DNA from: Vitis vinifera
Taxonomy: Eukaryota; Streptophyta; Magnoliopsida; Vitales; Vitaceae
DNA: 64,000 bases
NCBI RefSeq assembly: GCF_030704535.1
Contig: NC_081809.1
Location: 637,501-701,500 of the forward strand
Reading direction: 5' to 3'
Shown piece after piece: positions 22,860 to 35,409 of this stretch. Each line of letters opens with the position of its first letter. Position 1 is the stretch's first letter. A program made the position numbers and the translations under genes. The notes under the pieces are model-generated. The model was not told the origin of the DNA, did not search any database, and saw nothing but the letters and a program-made list of their open reading frames with translations.

Positions 22860-25668
22860 TTTAATAAAGAAATACTATGATCTTATGCGGAAATGAGCAG
22901 GTTAATTTCAAGTGGTGGTCTACTCCCCGTTATGACCTAGAAAGTTCTTACAAATTCGAAAAAAGAGGAAAAGATTTTGATTAAAAAAAACAATATTAAT
23001 AATAAAGCCAACCAAACAAAACAAAACAAAACAAATACGTGGATCTTAATTATGTTATTAACAAGTGAGAAAGTTATCCTTTTACTCAGAAGACATCTGA
23101 GACTAGTGCTTTACTTTCGGTGCATTTACAGGTAAATAATATGTAGAATGAAACAGGAAATGGATATTTTCCTTGGATTCAAACACTAACAGTCGGGGCA
23201 TTCGAGCTACTTTTCTTCATATATTGGTGGTTGGTGGCACACCCATTATTAGTCAAACATTATGGAACGGTGAGTCATGGAGAGTGATATAAGCCCATTC
23301 TAGAAATGCAGGCCAAAACAAATGGATAAGTCCCTTTAAATTGAGGAAACAAATTCGGGGATATTGAAAAGCATCTTTTATATTCCCGGCGGCTTTGCTA
23401 TTCTTTTAAACTATTAGAATTGCTTTTTCTCTATTCAACATTGGCTGCAACTACTCCAACATGTTTGAAAAAAGAATAGCTATAGAGACAAATCCCATAA
23501 ACTATACTTCATAATTGTAACTTGGAATGACCCTGGAAGATCATAAATAGGTAGATTGGGATATAGTGGGAAAATTTCTGGAGTGCAGTAAAACAGAGGC
23601 CAGTGTGGTATTTACAGATTGGCAAATCAATTCAGAGAACTAACTTACGGGAAAACTACAGTTCCGGCTTAGCAAGTTCCTGTAAAGCAAGAAAAGAAAA
23701 TCAAAAGGGTTACTTGATTAATTGATCATAGTTAAAAGGGTTATTTGTCAAAAATGGGTCATTTTTCAGATTAAAATCTATGGAGAGTTAGATTTGTAAA
23801 ATTAGAATTATTTCTCCCTCATTGACTTGTTGGTAGGTGTCATTGATTTGTTGGTAAGTGTTCATTTCTATTAAATTGAAGGATTGGGTCCTAACTCTAT
23901 TATGGTCCTAAGGTAGTCAATATTGTGTTATAATAAATTAAAGAATCATCTAATAGAAACCATTTTTTATAAAAATAAAATAAAGATGGTATTATAAATA
24001 AAGTATTTCCAATTACACTATCATGCATATGTAAAAATAAATTGCTCTCTGCAAAAATTCATTAACAATAATCTTAGTGACTAAATTGGACTTAGTGCAG
24101 TGCTAGATATTGCATAATTAGTAAAATGATGATTTTCAATATATTTATTAAGGTAAAACAACAATGGCTCTTCATTGCAATAAAACATTATGGAAAAGTT
24201 ATTAATATTTTCTTTAAAAAAAATAGAAAACATGAAGTGTATCTAAACAGACAATAAGTTATTATTTATTGAATATTTTAATAAAAATGCAAGTGGTAAA
24301 TTTGTAAAACCAAATTGGGAAGTTCTAATATGTTTTTAGATAAAGAAATACTATTCAATGTATAATCACATGGTAGCCATAATGTCCTGTGACCATTGAC
24401 ATGCAAGTAATTGATTGGTTAGTGAGATAAGAGAAACACATCAAGGGATCAATCGCCAATATAGAACCATCTAAATTTAGATGCTAGTTTGTGAAAATGT
24501 TAAGAATTTGATCTTCATCATATTTCATATGCATAAGCTATTGTTGCATGTGGTTATTATAACATTTTATATCATACTTTATGCTCCCAATACTTTACTA
24601 CTAACTTATTGTTATCTTAATATTCTTTGTCTATCTATCCAGCTACAAGTGATATGGGTAAGATAATATTTTAAACAAGACTATTAACAAGAAGATCAAA
24701 GAACTAACAAGAAGATCAAAGAAAGATTCCCTATTGAAAAAAGTAAGAGCACACATCATTGTAGTTGATGTGGTCAATATGGCCATAATAAAAAAAATAC
24801 AAATAATCAATCCTTGAGATCATTATAGCTTTAGCATCTTATGGACTAACAAGGCATAGAAATTGTATTTTTTATTTATTTATTTTGTATATGGTGATAG
24901 GATAAACACATAGATGGAAGTTGTAATAGCGATCCTTTTTTTTGGATGCCCATACAAATGAAAATATAAATTACTTTTTTGTATTGTCATAGGACATGTA
25001 TAAAGCCTTAATGGAAATTCTTTGTTTCTTCATGGTCATTAAGTTTTCTCACAATGATCTTGATAATAGTTAACTTCAAAACCTTTGGAATGGAAATAAT
25101 AAAGAATGGGCTAAGAACTATTTTTGTCAAGAATGAGTCATTTTCTAATGTTAAAATATGTGGAGGGTTAGATTTCCATCATTAACCGGTTGGTAAGTGT
25201 TGTTTTCTATTAAATTGAAGAATTGGGTCTTAACCCCATTTCTATCAAGCCATGGTGTCATAATAAATTAAATAATCATTTAATAAAAACCATTTAAAAA
25301 AAAGATAAATTAAAAGATGGTTTTTCAATTAAAGTATTTCCGGTCTACACCATCATGCACAAGTCAAAATAAATTGCTCCCTGCAGTAATTCCCTAACAA
25401 CAATCTATTGACTAATTTGTAGTTGGTGCAGTGCCAAAATATTTCTTAATTAGTGAAAAGATGATTTTCAATATATTTATTAAGGTAATACATGCAGCAA
25501 AGACTCTTCATTGCAATAAAACATTACAAGTACTTCAAGGATCAAACCTAGGAAAGTCTTATTTTGAAGCCGAGGCTGCTTTGGCCATATGGCAAAAACA
25601 CAAATGATGCTATGAATATGAAGGTGGACTCAAGAGACTAATATCTCAATTGCTACAGGCAATTTTAC
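22860..25668. other. Intergenic region with MULE end fragments
   Basis: Upstream flank of the 22.0-kb gene, then Mutator-like fragments. Two right-end-type terminal sequences (about 23735-23812 and 25110-25180) contain wording like gagggttagatttg. Interior MULE wording occurs at about 24190-24850. The site at about 24640-24655 is the empty counterpart of the solo LTR insertions at 44783 and 48412. The last part is the 3' flank of the 25.7-kb PR-10 gene. No host gene is seen. Confidence 0.55.
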
Positions 25669-26275
25669 TTAATAGGCATCGGGATGTGCCAGGACGTAGG
25701 CTTCAATAGCCTTGAACAATGCCAGAGCCTCTTCTTTGCCACCCTTAATGTGCTCTTCACTGATCTCTACATCGCCCTTGGTGTGGTACTTGCTGGTGTT
25801 CTTGTAGATGGATCCTCCATCAGGAGAAGCCACCACTTTGAGCTCATGAGAAATTGATTCAATGCCGCCTGTCAAAACATCTCCGTCAACCACAGTGTAG
25901 CTGAATGTGAAGTTCTCTTTGTCAATCGCATCAACCCGGTGTGTCATGCTTTTGAATTTGCTGCCTGGACACCAGAAAGAGAGAAAAAAAAAAAACAGAA
26001 CCCCCATTAGTCTATTCTGTTCTGTTAACATGTTCATGACACCATGCAGTGATAGTTATATGTGCTGCAATGATTATAATACAAAACTAACCTTCACCAA
26101 AGTGAATCTTCTTGATGGTTCCAGGGCCTCCCTCTCCTTGTATGATTTCCACACTCTTGATAGCTTGAGGCCTTACCTTGGGAATGAGGTTGTCAGAATC
26201 GAGGATAGCGGCCTTGAACATCTTAGCTGGGGGAATTGAGGAAGTGACCTCACTCTCGTAAGTGAAAACACCCAT
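25669..26275 (-). CDS. PR-10 protein, GEGGPGT subtype (25.7-kb copy)
   Basis: Exons 26092-26275 and 25669-25964, 127-bp intron, 159 aa. The P-loop reads GEGGPGT, with Glu48 where the typical sequence has Asp. Exon 2 has [52 protein letters not shown] and [12 protein letters not shown]. Its exon 2 encodes exactly the same amino acids as the plus-strand gene at 46.4 kb, with three synonymous differences in 296 nt. Exon 1 differs from that gene at three residues. The gene is therefore the inverted-duplicate partner of, or has been converted by, that copy. No disabling change is visible. Confidence 0.94.
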
Positions 26276-26382
26276 GATCTTAGCGTTTGAAATTAAAAGG
26301 ATCAAAAGAGGAAGAGAAGGAGGAATGGTTGGTTTGCAGAGAATGGTTTGAGGTGAGGAGAGATCTAAGAACAAGGGTTGGC

Positions 26383-26389
26383 ATTTATA
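26383..26389 (-). promoter_or_regulatory. TATA box of the 25.7-kb PR-10 gene
   Basis: TATAAAT on the minus strand, 108 bp upstream of the ATG. The conserved upstream block follows at about 26408-26440. Confidence 0.75.
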
Positions 26390-26440
26390 GATGGAGGACC
26401 AAGGTTCCCTCGTGTGAAGGTGTGTCTCTAGTTTTCAAAG

Positions 26441-27339
26441 GCAGATACGGTTGCATCTAAGGAACGTTCAAAGTAATCCACTATTTTTCAATGAAGGAGT
26501 GCTATATTTATGATCTTACGTGGGAATCCCCTGGTTAATTTCAAATGGTGGTCTAATTCTCTTTTTCTTTCTTTTTTTCTTTATTTTTATTTCCGCAGGG
26601 AGGGGGCAAAAAGGAAAAAAGAAAAAAGAAAAAAATAAAACAAAATAAATGTGTGGATCTGATTATTAACCCGTGAGAAACTAATCTACCTTCTACTTTG
26701 AGTGCATTTACAGGGAATATGTAGAATACATCAGGAAATAAGATTTTGCTTGGATATAAACATTGTATCAGTTAGGGCGGCATTCAAGTTACTTTTGATC
26801 ATAGATAATTTGTAGTTTGTGGCACACCCTTTGTGAGTCAAGATTGAATAATATTGGTGATTCATGGAGAATGGAATAATCCCAGCCCAGAAATGCAGGC
26901 TAAAATTGAGAACATATCTACAAATGAATAAGTCCTTTAAATTGATGAAAACAAATTTTGGAATGTTAAAATGTACTCCTCTGTATTCTCGGCGGCTTTA
27001 TGAACAACTAGAAGCTTTGACTTTGTTCAAGAATGGATGGCTGCAATGACTTCAACATGATTGAAGAAGAATAGCAATAGAGATCAACCCCATGACCTAC
27101 CCGATCATGATTGTAACTTGGTAATGACCCTGGAATGAAGATAAAAAATAGATTGATTGGGATATGGGAAAATTTTTGGAGAGCAGTAGAATGTGGTATT
27201 TACAGATTGGCAAATCAATTGAGAGAGCTAACTTATGGGACAACTACAGTTCTGGCTTAGTGACTATACTGAAAAGCAAGAGAGAAAACCAAAAGAAACC
27301 GGCTATAGTTAAAAAAAAGTTGATTAAAATGAACTAAAT
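26441..27339. other. Upstream flank of the 25.7-kb PR-10 gene
   Basis: Duplicated PR-10-unit flank, similar to 35400-36190 (same strand) and, in reverse, to the flanks of the plus-strand genes. It includes the distal module 'caactagaagctttgacttt' near 27003. No gene is seen. Confidence 0.55.
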
Positions 27340-29054
27340 AATTCCAATTTTGCAAATTTAATCCTCCACATATTTCAATCTCAAAAACAACCTATTCCCC
27401 TCCAATTCAAGCTTTTTCTCCCATTTTCCCTCTTATTATCACATTTCTTCAAGTTTTAAACATCAATTTACGTTTATTCTCTCTACCTCATATTTTTCTT
27501 TCAATTCTTATATATTGAATGTTCTAAACTATTGATGAGATATAGTGAATATGTAAAAGGTCTCAAATTGTTACCATTTTTTTTATGTCGTTTGCAGCCA
27601 TGATAAACGACTCAAAAGCAGTAAAGAAACATAAAAAGTGTGAGGAGCATTATCCATATGAGAAAGTCCAATGATGGTAAGTAATTAAATTCAACTACCG
27701 AATTTAGGGTGGTTTTTGTTTTTATTGGCATATTTTAACATAATAGCTGAAGTAGTACCTTTTATTTGTATACCAAACTTTAACTTTGATCCAACTTGAT
27801 GTAGGTTTAGTCTATAAGTAGTTATTCTATCTTAACTCTATATTGTTATTATTATTATTATTTTTAGTTTTACTCTATTGAAGTTGAATCATTTAAAAAT
27901 TATCCTTGACATTCATTCTTAAATTAATGTATCATTCTTTTACTGAATAAATGTTTTTTTTTCTTTGGTAAAAATGATTGAGAGTTAAAATATTGGAAAT
28001 TATTTCATAGCTAGAAACATTTTATTTTGTAGTATTATTGACAATATTTGTGATAGTAAAGATGATTAATAATCTTTCTATTTTTTATTTACTAAAAATA
28101 AATAAATATCTACTTAATTGATATGAATTTAATAGTGAATAATTTTTTAAAAATGAATACCCATTTACTAATGGCAATGCTTTGTTATAACTCAAAAATA
28201 TTGTATTATTGTGTGTTGGTATTCATAGTTGGGATTATTTTGTTGTTTCGGTAATTGATAAGTAGGAATGATGTTTTTACATGAAGGAGATTGGGTATGG
28301 GATGAAAATGCTTTCTATTTTAAATGACATAAAGGTAAAGGCATTAAGGTCTCAAACACTATTTCATGTGAAGAATTATTAAAATTTGTGTATCACATTT
28401 TGAAGGTAGATCCAATAGAGTATTATCTTTCAATGAAACATGTATTTAATGCAAATATATCATGACTCTTATACAACTAACTGGTGATAGGTTTTAAAAC
28501 TTTTTATTAGCTTAGATCGCACTACTGGTAAGCTACATGTTCCATTGTGTGTCACAATAGAAAAGATAGTTGGGAATCATAGTCATAAATGGATATGTAA
28601 CTTTTAGTTTGAATATCATATGTTAGTCGAGATTGAGAAAGAATTGGATAGGACTCAATGTTGATACATAAAAGTGGACACATGCATTATGAGTCCTTAG
28701 AAACTCTAGTCAATGGTTGTGGTAAAAATCGAATGAGATTTAACAATAAGCCACTTGAAGGATCTACTGATCATGATTGGAATATGAATTAAGATGCCCT
28801 AATTAATGAGAAGGATTATAGGATGCATACTAATCATACTAATGATGGGCAAGTGTCCCAAATTGATCCTTTTAGAAATGATATTACTTAGAGTGCATAG
28901 ATTCTAACCATCGGTTTCATAGATGATAATCCTATCATAATACAAAAAGCAACAAATAAAGGACAAAGCATGAAACAACCACCTATGATATTAGTGGCAT
29001 TAATAATGGCTCTTAAAATGAAGTTTGAGTTCAAAACAACTAAATCTACAACTA

Positions 29055-29275
29055 AGGCTTCATTTGGATACACTTTTTTCTTTTAATTTATTTTTAAAAA
29101 TAAAAGTTCTATATAAAATTTAAGGAAGTAAATTTTATTTTTAATTAGTTTAAAAAAATCATTATATTTTCAATGTTAATTCCTAAAATTTCTTGAAATT
29201 TATATAAAATTTACTATTATTTTCTATTTTTAAAAACAGAAAACATGAAATGTATCCAAATAGATCCTAAGTTAT
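29055..29275. mobile_element. Small AT-rich MITE inside the MULE
   Basis: Short inverted terminal wording: left 'catttggatacac', right 'tgtatccaaatag'. The centre is AT-rich and non-coding. A related copy lies at about 50412-50702 in the other long MULE, in the opposite orientation, so it probably inserted before the MULE-bearing block was duplicated. Confidence 0.6.
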
Positions 29276-29301
29276 TACTTGTTGAATGTCTAATAAAAAT
29301 G

Positions 29302-32300
29302 TGTTGAGAATGTCTGGATATCTCCACTCTCATCTTTGGACCATCAGGGTGCATGTATACTATCTTATACTTCTCTAGATCTATGCATGATAGTAGCAAT
29401 AGTATTTAAAAATGTAGATCTAGAGATGAAAAAGCCATATTTGTGATCTTGATGTTCTTAGATCAAATCTAGTAGAAGGAGATGTGTCACAGATCTTAAA
29501 AACCAAACAGTGTTCTACTTGATAGCTCTCTTTCTTGGGTCCTAGTATCGGATGAGGTAATCCTTGTTAGAGAGGATGGGGACTAAGGTTATTTTCCAAA
29601 ATCTAAAAAATAGAAGAACTTCTTAAGTCTTAACCCCTAAAAAGTTCTATATAGGCTTTCTTATGAACTTAAGTGACTTGAGTCCATCGTAGGTTTAAGT
29701 CATTTAATCTAATTAATTAATTATCCTTATTGAGTTTCAATTAATTAATTAGCCTAACCCAAAAAAACAATTCATAAGCTCTTGTGCAACCTTACATTTT
29801 TACAAAGACGCCCTTATGCACGCATATGAATAAGGAATATAAGAATTCTTTAATAAAGTGCCACCATAAAATATGAGCTTGAGTGGGGAACATAGGGACT
29901 TATAAGAAAATACTAACTCCCTCAAAATCCAATTCTGAAGTTGACTCAACATCTTACTATAGAGAGTCAACTATACTCCAATATCGTATGATATTAGAAT
30001 GAGTATAAACTTGAGTTTGTGACTTACTATCCACTACATGTAGACCGCCCATGAATTAGTATTCATAAACTAATGAGATAGATGTTGTGAACATCTCAAG
30101 ATTACCTCTCCAATATTTTAGTCTTAGATCCTCCTATTATGTGATCAATTGACATACTTTAACTCTATAAGAACATATGTCAAATTCCAGTTAAGAAATT
30201 ACTATGACCATAGATTTTCTAATCACATGTTCTTAGGATCACCTAAGAAGACATGTTATCTCAAACCCATGAGATATCTCATAGGGCTTGTATTAAAACA
30301 TTTTTTTTTCACCTAACTTAATCAATAGTGATCTTATTCGCAAGGAATATATGACTACTTTATGGTCTCATTCATAGGTTAAAGTTACAAGGCAACCTCA
30401 ATTACTTCGTTCCCTATTCTTAGATCTTGTAGGATGCATGAAATCTATTTCTAGACTCTCTAAATCTAACATAACGGAAAAATATGACATTGAAAACCAT
30501 AATAAAATGTAGCTCTAGAGATTTTGAGTAACATACCTATGACCTAGATGTTTCCAAATCAAGTCCACTATGATGAAGTAAACTAGAGATGTCATAGATC
30601 TCATATACACAAAGATCTTCCAATTGATCTTTCCTTTCACGGATCTTTGGCAAAAGAGAAGGGTAACGTTCTCTGTAGGAATGCTAGGGTTTTCTTTTCT
30701 GAAGTCTAGAAGATAAGGATGTAAAAATGAAACCCTAAACCCCTAAAGAGTTTATATAAACTTCTTTATGGGTTTAAGTGACTTAAGCCTAACCCAGGCT
30801 TAGGTTACTTAATCTAGCCTATTTAGGTTTTAATTAGTTAATTAACCCTATTTAATTCCAATTAATTAATTAGACCAATCCAGAAAGATCATTCATAAGA
30901 TCTAATGCAACTTTGCATTTAATTAATTAACTGTATATCCTAATTAATTAATTTACTTAATCCACCAAAATGCCCTTAATTATTCACACTATGAATTACA
31001 AACCTATAATACCCTTAAACAAATGTGTCATCATAAATTAGAAGCTTGAAAGGAGATCATTGAGACTCATATGAAAATATCAACTCCCTCAAAATCTAAT
31101 TTTGAAGTTAACTCAACACTCCACTAAGGAGAGTTAACTACACTCTAATATCCTATGATATTATAATGAGATAAAACTCGGGTTTGTGAACTATTATCTA
31201 CTGTATGTAGACTCTTCATGAACTAGTGTCTATAATCTAATAAGTTTTGTGTTATTTTCCTCTTAAAATTACATCTTCAATCCTTGAGTTACAAATCCTC
31301 CTATAATGTAATCAACTGACATACTCCAACTCACACAGAGCATGTATCAAATTCCACTTAGAGAATTACCACAACCATAATTTTATTAATCACATGTTCT
31401 TAGGATCACCTCAAAGGAACATATTGTCTTAATCCCATGAGATATCATAATGCTGCTCTTAATAATATTTGTTACCACCAACCTTTATCAACAACGACGC
31501 AATCTGTAGGGAATATATGAGCACCTTAAGGTTTCACCCATAAATCAAAGCCTCCTATTAACTTTAGCATAGTTTCAATGTCCTATCAAGGTTGAGAGTT
31601 CATGTAGTTTAGTAGTTTGGTGAATCACGACTACTTGATAGTTAACCTGTCATGATTCACCAAATGTCATGTCCAATGGGTAACCATACACACTAGTATA
31701 TTCATCATGGAAAAACAATCCTAATGACCAAGACAAATCATCTCTCCAATTAGGAAATAATGTACTATATATAACCTTTAATGGATTGTCAAAATCCATA
31801 AACCAACTATGAACAACTTATCATCTTATAAGAAACCCATGACTTGTACTTTTTATGCAACTCCTAATACACTCAAGTCATGTAAAATGCAAGTAGTAAG
31901 GGCATGAATATTTAGATAACCAATTAATGTAAATAAGATAATAAAGGAAACTAAAATCTTACATAAATAAATTTATCAATGAAACTAAAATCTATTATAT
32001 CATGTCATGCTTTATAGGGCTATATTTTAACAAAATCCACTAGAAACCTAAACATTATCTAAATATTCTCTCAAGTTTGAAAGCTCATGCAACATAGAAG
32101 TTTAGTGAATCATAATTACCCAAAAACTAATATCATGATTCATCGTAGGTCCTATTTGACGTGTAACTATACATGCTAGTACACTCATCATGTGAAAACT
32201 ATCTCAATGATCAAGGCAAGTCATCCCTTAAATTAGAAGGTAGTACACTATAGTCTCTAATGGATTACTTAAATCCATTAATTGAATGTGAGCTACTTAT

Positions 32301-32504
32301 TATCTTGTAAGGAACACATGACTTGAATCTTCTATATAACTCCTAGTGCACCATAAGTCACATACAATGTAAGTGATAGAGATATGAATACTTAGATAAC
32401 AATTCATGTAAATAAGGATACAAATGGGAATCATAAATAAATAAAGCTATTAATTAAACCTTATTCTATTACATCATGATGTTTTCAAGGGTTTTATCCT
32501 AACA
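29302..32504. mobile_element. Solo LTR interrupted by a second LTR of the same family
   Basis: Begins TGTTGAGAAT and ends TTATCCTAACA. It is bounded by a perfect 5-bp target duplication AAATG (29297-29301 and 32505-32509). The uninterrupted MULE wording across this site survives at about 24290 ('aataaaaatgcaagtgg'), confirming the insertion. The outer LTR (29302-30427 plus 32033-32504, about 1.6 kb) is interrupted by a related LTR at about 30428-32032. No coding domains are present. The family is probably copia-like by its TGTTA...AACA ends, an inference. Confidence 0.8.
30428..32032. mobile_element. Inner LTR nested in the outer LTR
   Basis: About 1.6 kb, diverged from but collinear with the outer LTR (shared phrases such as 'aaacccctaaagagtttata', 'ggagagttaactacactcta' and 'ttgtcaaaatccataaacc'). 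The right end TATATTTTAACA is clear, and the left end is approximate. A clean target duplication is not evident. The same outer/inner arrangement recurs, reversed and incomplete, at 40886-41500. Confidence 0.65.
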
Positions 32505-33405
32505 AAATGCAAGCGGCAAATTCATGTAGCCATGTTGGGAAATTCCAATATGTTTTAGATAAAGAAATAATATTCAACACATACTTGCAAGTTAGACATG
32601 ATGTTTCACATGCAAGCAGTTGACCGATTGGTGAGAGCATAAGAGAACACATATCAAGGGGTTGGTCATCAGTATTTATCCAAGTGAATTTAGACACTAG
32701 TTTGGGCACATGTCGACTATTTGATCTTGACCATATTCCATGTGCATAGGTTGTTACTACTTGTAGATAATATTATAACATTTCATGTCACGTTCAATGC
32801 TCCCAATACTTTACTACTAACTCATTGTTGTCTTAATATTCATAGTCTATCTATTGAATTTCAAATGATATGGATTGGATAATACCTTAAACAAGGTGGC
32901 TAAAAAGAAGACCAAAGAAAAAAGAAAAAAAATCCTTTTTTGTGGAGAAGGTAAGAGTATACGTTGTTATAGTCGATGTGATCAATATGATGATAATTAG
33001 AAAACATGCAAACCATCAATCCTTTTATATCCTTGAGATCATTATAGCTTTGGCACACTATGGACTAACAAGCCATGAAAATTGTAATAGTGATTTTTTT
33101 TTTATTTGATGTAAATGGAAATATAAATTTCTTTGTTGTTTATGGTGATAAGATAAGCACATAGATGGAAATTGTAATACTGATCCTTCTATATATTTGG
33201 ATGGCCATACAAATGAAAATTGCATGTTTCATCTCAACTATGGGCATAAAATTCCTTAAGTTTGTTCATAGTGATTTGGATGATAGTTAACTTCAAAACC
33301 TTTGGAATAAAAATAATAAGGAATAGGTTGAAAGGTACTTTTGTCGAGAATGAATCATTTTTTAGGTTAAACTATGTAGAGGGTTAGATTTGCTAAATTA
33401 GAATT

Positions 33406-33720
33406 ATTTCATGGATCATTGACTTGTTTGTAAGTGTTCTTTTCTATTAAATTGAAGCATTGGGCATACCTCTTAACCCTATTGTGGGTCCTAAGGTAGA
33501 AGTCATTGTGTTATAAGAAATCAAATAATCATTTAATAGAAACCAATTTTTAAAAATAAATAAATAAATAAATAAAATTAAAAATGGTTTTCCAAATAAA
33601 GTATTTCCAATTTACAGCATCGATCATGCATATATCAAAATGAATAGTTCTCTGCAGTAATTCACTAACAACAATCTTAGTGACTAATTTGGACTCGGTG
33701 CAGTGCCAAAATATTGCTTA
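33406..33720. other. 3' flank of the 34.6-kb PR-10 unit
   Basis: Duplicated flank, the reverse-complement counterpart of about 39690-39990 downstream of the plus-strand gene at 38.8 kb. A (TAAA)n run is near 33556-33577. No gene is seen. Confidence 0.5.
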
Positions 33721-33729
33721 ATTAGTAAA

Positions 33730-34388
33730 GGGAGAATTATCTTTTGAGGGTAGATGGGCCCCCAAATTAACAAAAGGTCCATATAACTCTTCAAATTGAG
33801 TTGAAGGATATGAAATAGTAACGGACAAATATACCCTTTAAGAACACATATAAAATATTTTATAAAATTAAGTTAAATAATTTTTTTTCAATAATTTTTT
33901 TTTCAAAAATACTAAATTAAATAAAAGCAGTTTTCAAAAATATTAAATTAAATAATTTTTTTTCAAAAATATTAAATTAAATAATTTTTTTTCAAAAATA
34001 TTAAATTAAAATTTTTTTTTCAAAAATATTAAATTAAATTAAAGTATTTAAAAATATATATTAAATTTTTTTTTTAAATATTAAATTAAATAAGTTTATT
34101 TTTAAAAAATATTAAATTAAATAAAAGTATTTAAAAAAATATTAAATTACATAAAAGTATTTTTTTTAAATATTAAATTAAATAAAAAATATTAAATTAA
34201 ATAAAAGTATTTTTCAAAAATATTTTTTTTTTTCTCAAAATCAATAAAGGGCATATTTGGAAATACTGAAGGATAATATCCTTCAACTCAATTTTCATTC
34301 TTTCATTGGGTCTTGGGCTCAATTTGAAGAGTTATATGGATTTTTTGTTAATTTGGGGGCCCATCTACCCCCAAAACATAATTCTCCC
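33730..34388. mobile_element. Mutator-like MITE, 659 bp, with 9-bp target duplication
   Basis: Inverted repeats of about 70 bp: left GGGAGAATTATCTTTTGAGG, right (reverse complement) GGGAGAATTATGTTTTGGGG. A perfect 9-bp duplication ATTAGTAAA flanks it (33721-33729 and 34389-34397). The centre (about 33850-34225) is a degenerate tandem array of 'aaaatattaaattaaataa'. It has no coding capacity. It is absent from the matching position downstream of the 38.8-kb gene (about 39675), so it inserted after those units separated. It is related to the MITE at 12009-12648. Confidence 0.92.
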
Positions 34389-34630
34389 ATTAGTAAAAAG
34401 ATGATTTTCAATATATTTATTTATTAAGGCAATATAACAACCACTCTTCATTGAAATAAAACATTACAAGTACTCCCAAGGATCACACCTAGGAAACTCT
34501 TATTTCTAAGCCGAGGCTACTTTGGCCATACGGCAAAAAACACAAAAGATCCAAACTTATTAAGACTGATTCTATGAATATGAAAGTGGACTCAAGAGAC
34601 TAATTTCTCAATTACCACAGGCAATTTTAC

Positions 34631-35236
34631 TTAATAGGCATCAGGGTGTGCCAAGATGTAGGCTTCAATAGCCTTGAACACTGCGAGAGACTCCTCTTTG
34701 CCGCCCTTAACGTGCTCTTCACTGATCTCTACACCGGCCTTGGTGTGGTACTTTTTGGTGTTCTTGTAGATGCATCCTCCATCAGGAGAAGCCACCACTT
34801 TGAGCTCATGAGAAATTGATTCAATGCCGCTCGTCAAAACATCTCCATCAATCACAGTGTAGCTGAATGAGAAGTTCTCTTTGTCAATCGCATCAATCCT
34901 GTGTGTCATGCTTTTGAATTTTCTGCCTGGAAACAAGAAAAAGAAAAAGAAAAGAAAAAAAAAAAGAACCCCCGTTAGTCTATCTGTTAACATGTTCATA
35001 GCACCATGCAACGATGGTTATATGTTCTGCAATGATTATAACAGAAACTAACCTTCACCAAAGTGAATCTTCTTGATGGTTCCGGGACCTCCCTGTCCTT
35101 GTAGGATTTCCACACTCTTGATATCTTGAGGCCTTATCTTGGGAATGAGGTTGTCAGAATCGAGGATAGAGGCCTTGAACATCTTGGCTGGGGGAACCGA
35201 GGAAGTGACCTCACTCTCGTAAGTGAAAACACCCAT
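34631..35236 (-). CDS. PR-10 protein, GQGGPGT subtype (34.6-kb copy)
   Basis: Exons 35053-35236 and 34631-34926, 126-bp intron, 159 aa. The P-loop is GQGGPGT: Gln48 replaces the usual Asp, removing the acidic side chain while all glycines stay. Subtype markers are [13 protein letters not shown] in exon 1 and [30 protein letters not shown] and EESLAVF in exon 2. The C-terminus is [13 protein letters not shown]. It is the minus-strand mirror of the 38.8-kb gene; the two promoters face away from each other across 3.6 kb. No frame damage is seen. Its 3' flank carries the 659-bp MITE. Confidence 0.94.
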
Positions 35237-35343
35237 GATCTTAGAGTTTGAAATGAAAAGGATCAAAAGAGGAAGACAAGGAGGATTGGTTGGTTTGCAG
35301 AGAGTGGTTTGAGGTGAGGAGAGATGTGAGAACAAGAGGTGGT

Positions 35344-35350
35344 ATTTATA
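35344..35350 (-). promoter_or_regulatory. TATA box of the 34.6-kb PR-10 gene
   Basis: TATAAAT on the minus strand, 108 bp upstream of the ATG. The conserved block containing CTTTGAAAACTGGAGACACA lies at about 35385-35402. Confidence 0.75.
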
Positions 35351-35409
35351 GATGGAGGATCAAGGTTCCCTTGTGTGAAGTTGTGTCTCCAGTTTTCAAA
35401 GGTAGAGAT

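Larger units (their letters stand above)
27340..33405 (+). mobile_element. Mutator-like element (MULE) split by nested LTRs
   Basis: The ends are long inverted repeats: left AATTCCAATTTTGCAAATTT, right (reverse complement) AATTCTAATTTAGCAAATCT. Without the LTR insertion it is about 2.9 kb. The plus strand at about 28280-29050 carries decayed MuDR N-terminal transposase wording: GDWVWDENAFYFK, KVSNTISCEELLKFVYHILK, LETLVNGCG and DHDWNMN. It has many stops and lacks the catalytic domain. An exon-like motif at about 27590-27680 (gcagccatg...aatgatggtaag) recurs in the other MULE copies at 36470-36560 and, reversed, near 52200. A clear target duplication was not found. A MITE (29055-29275) and a solo LTR (29302-32504) lie inside. 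Confidence 0.75.
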
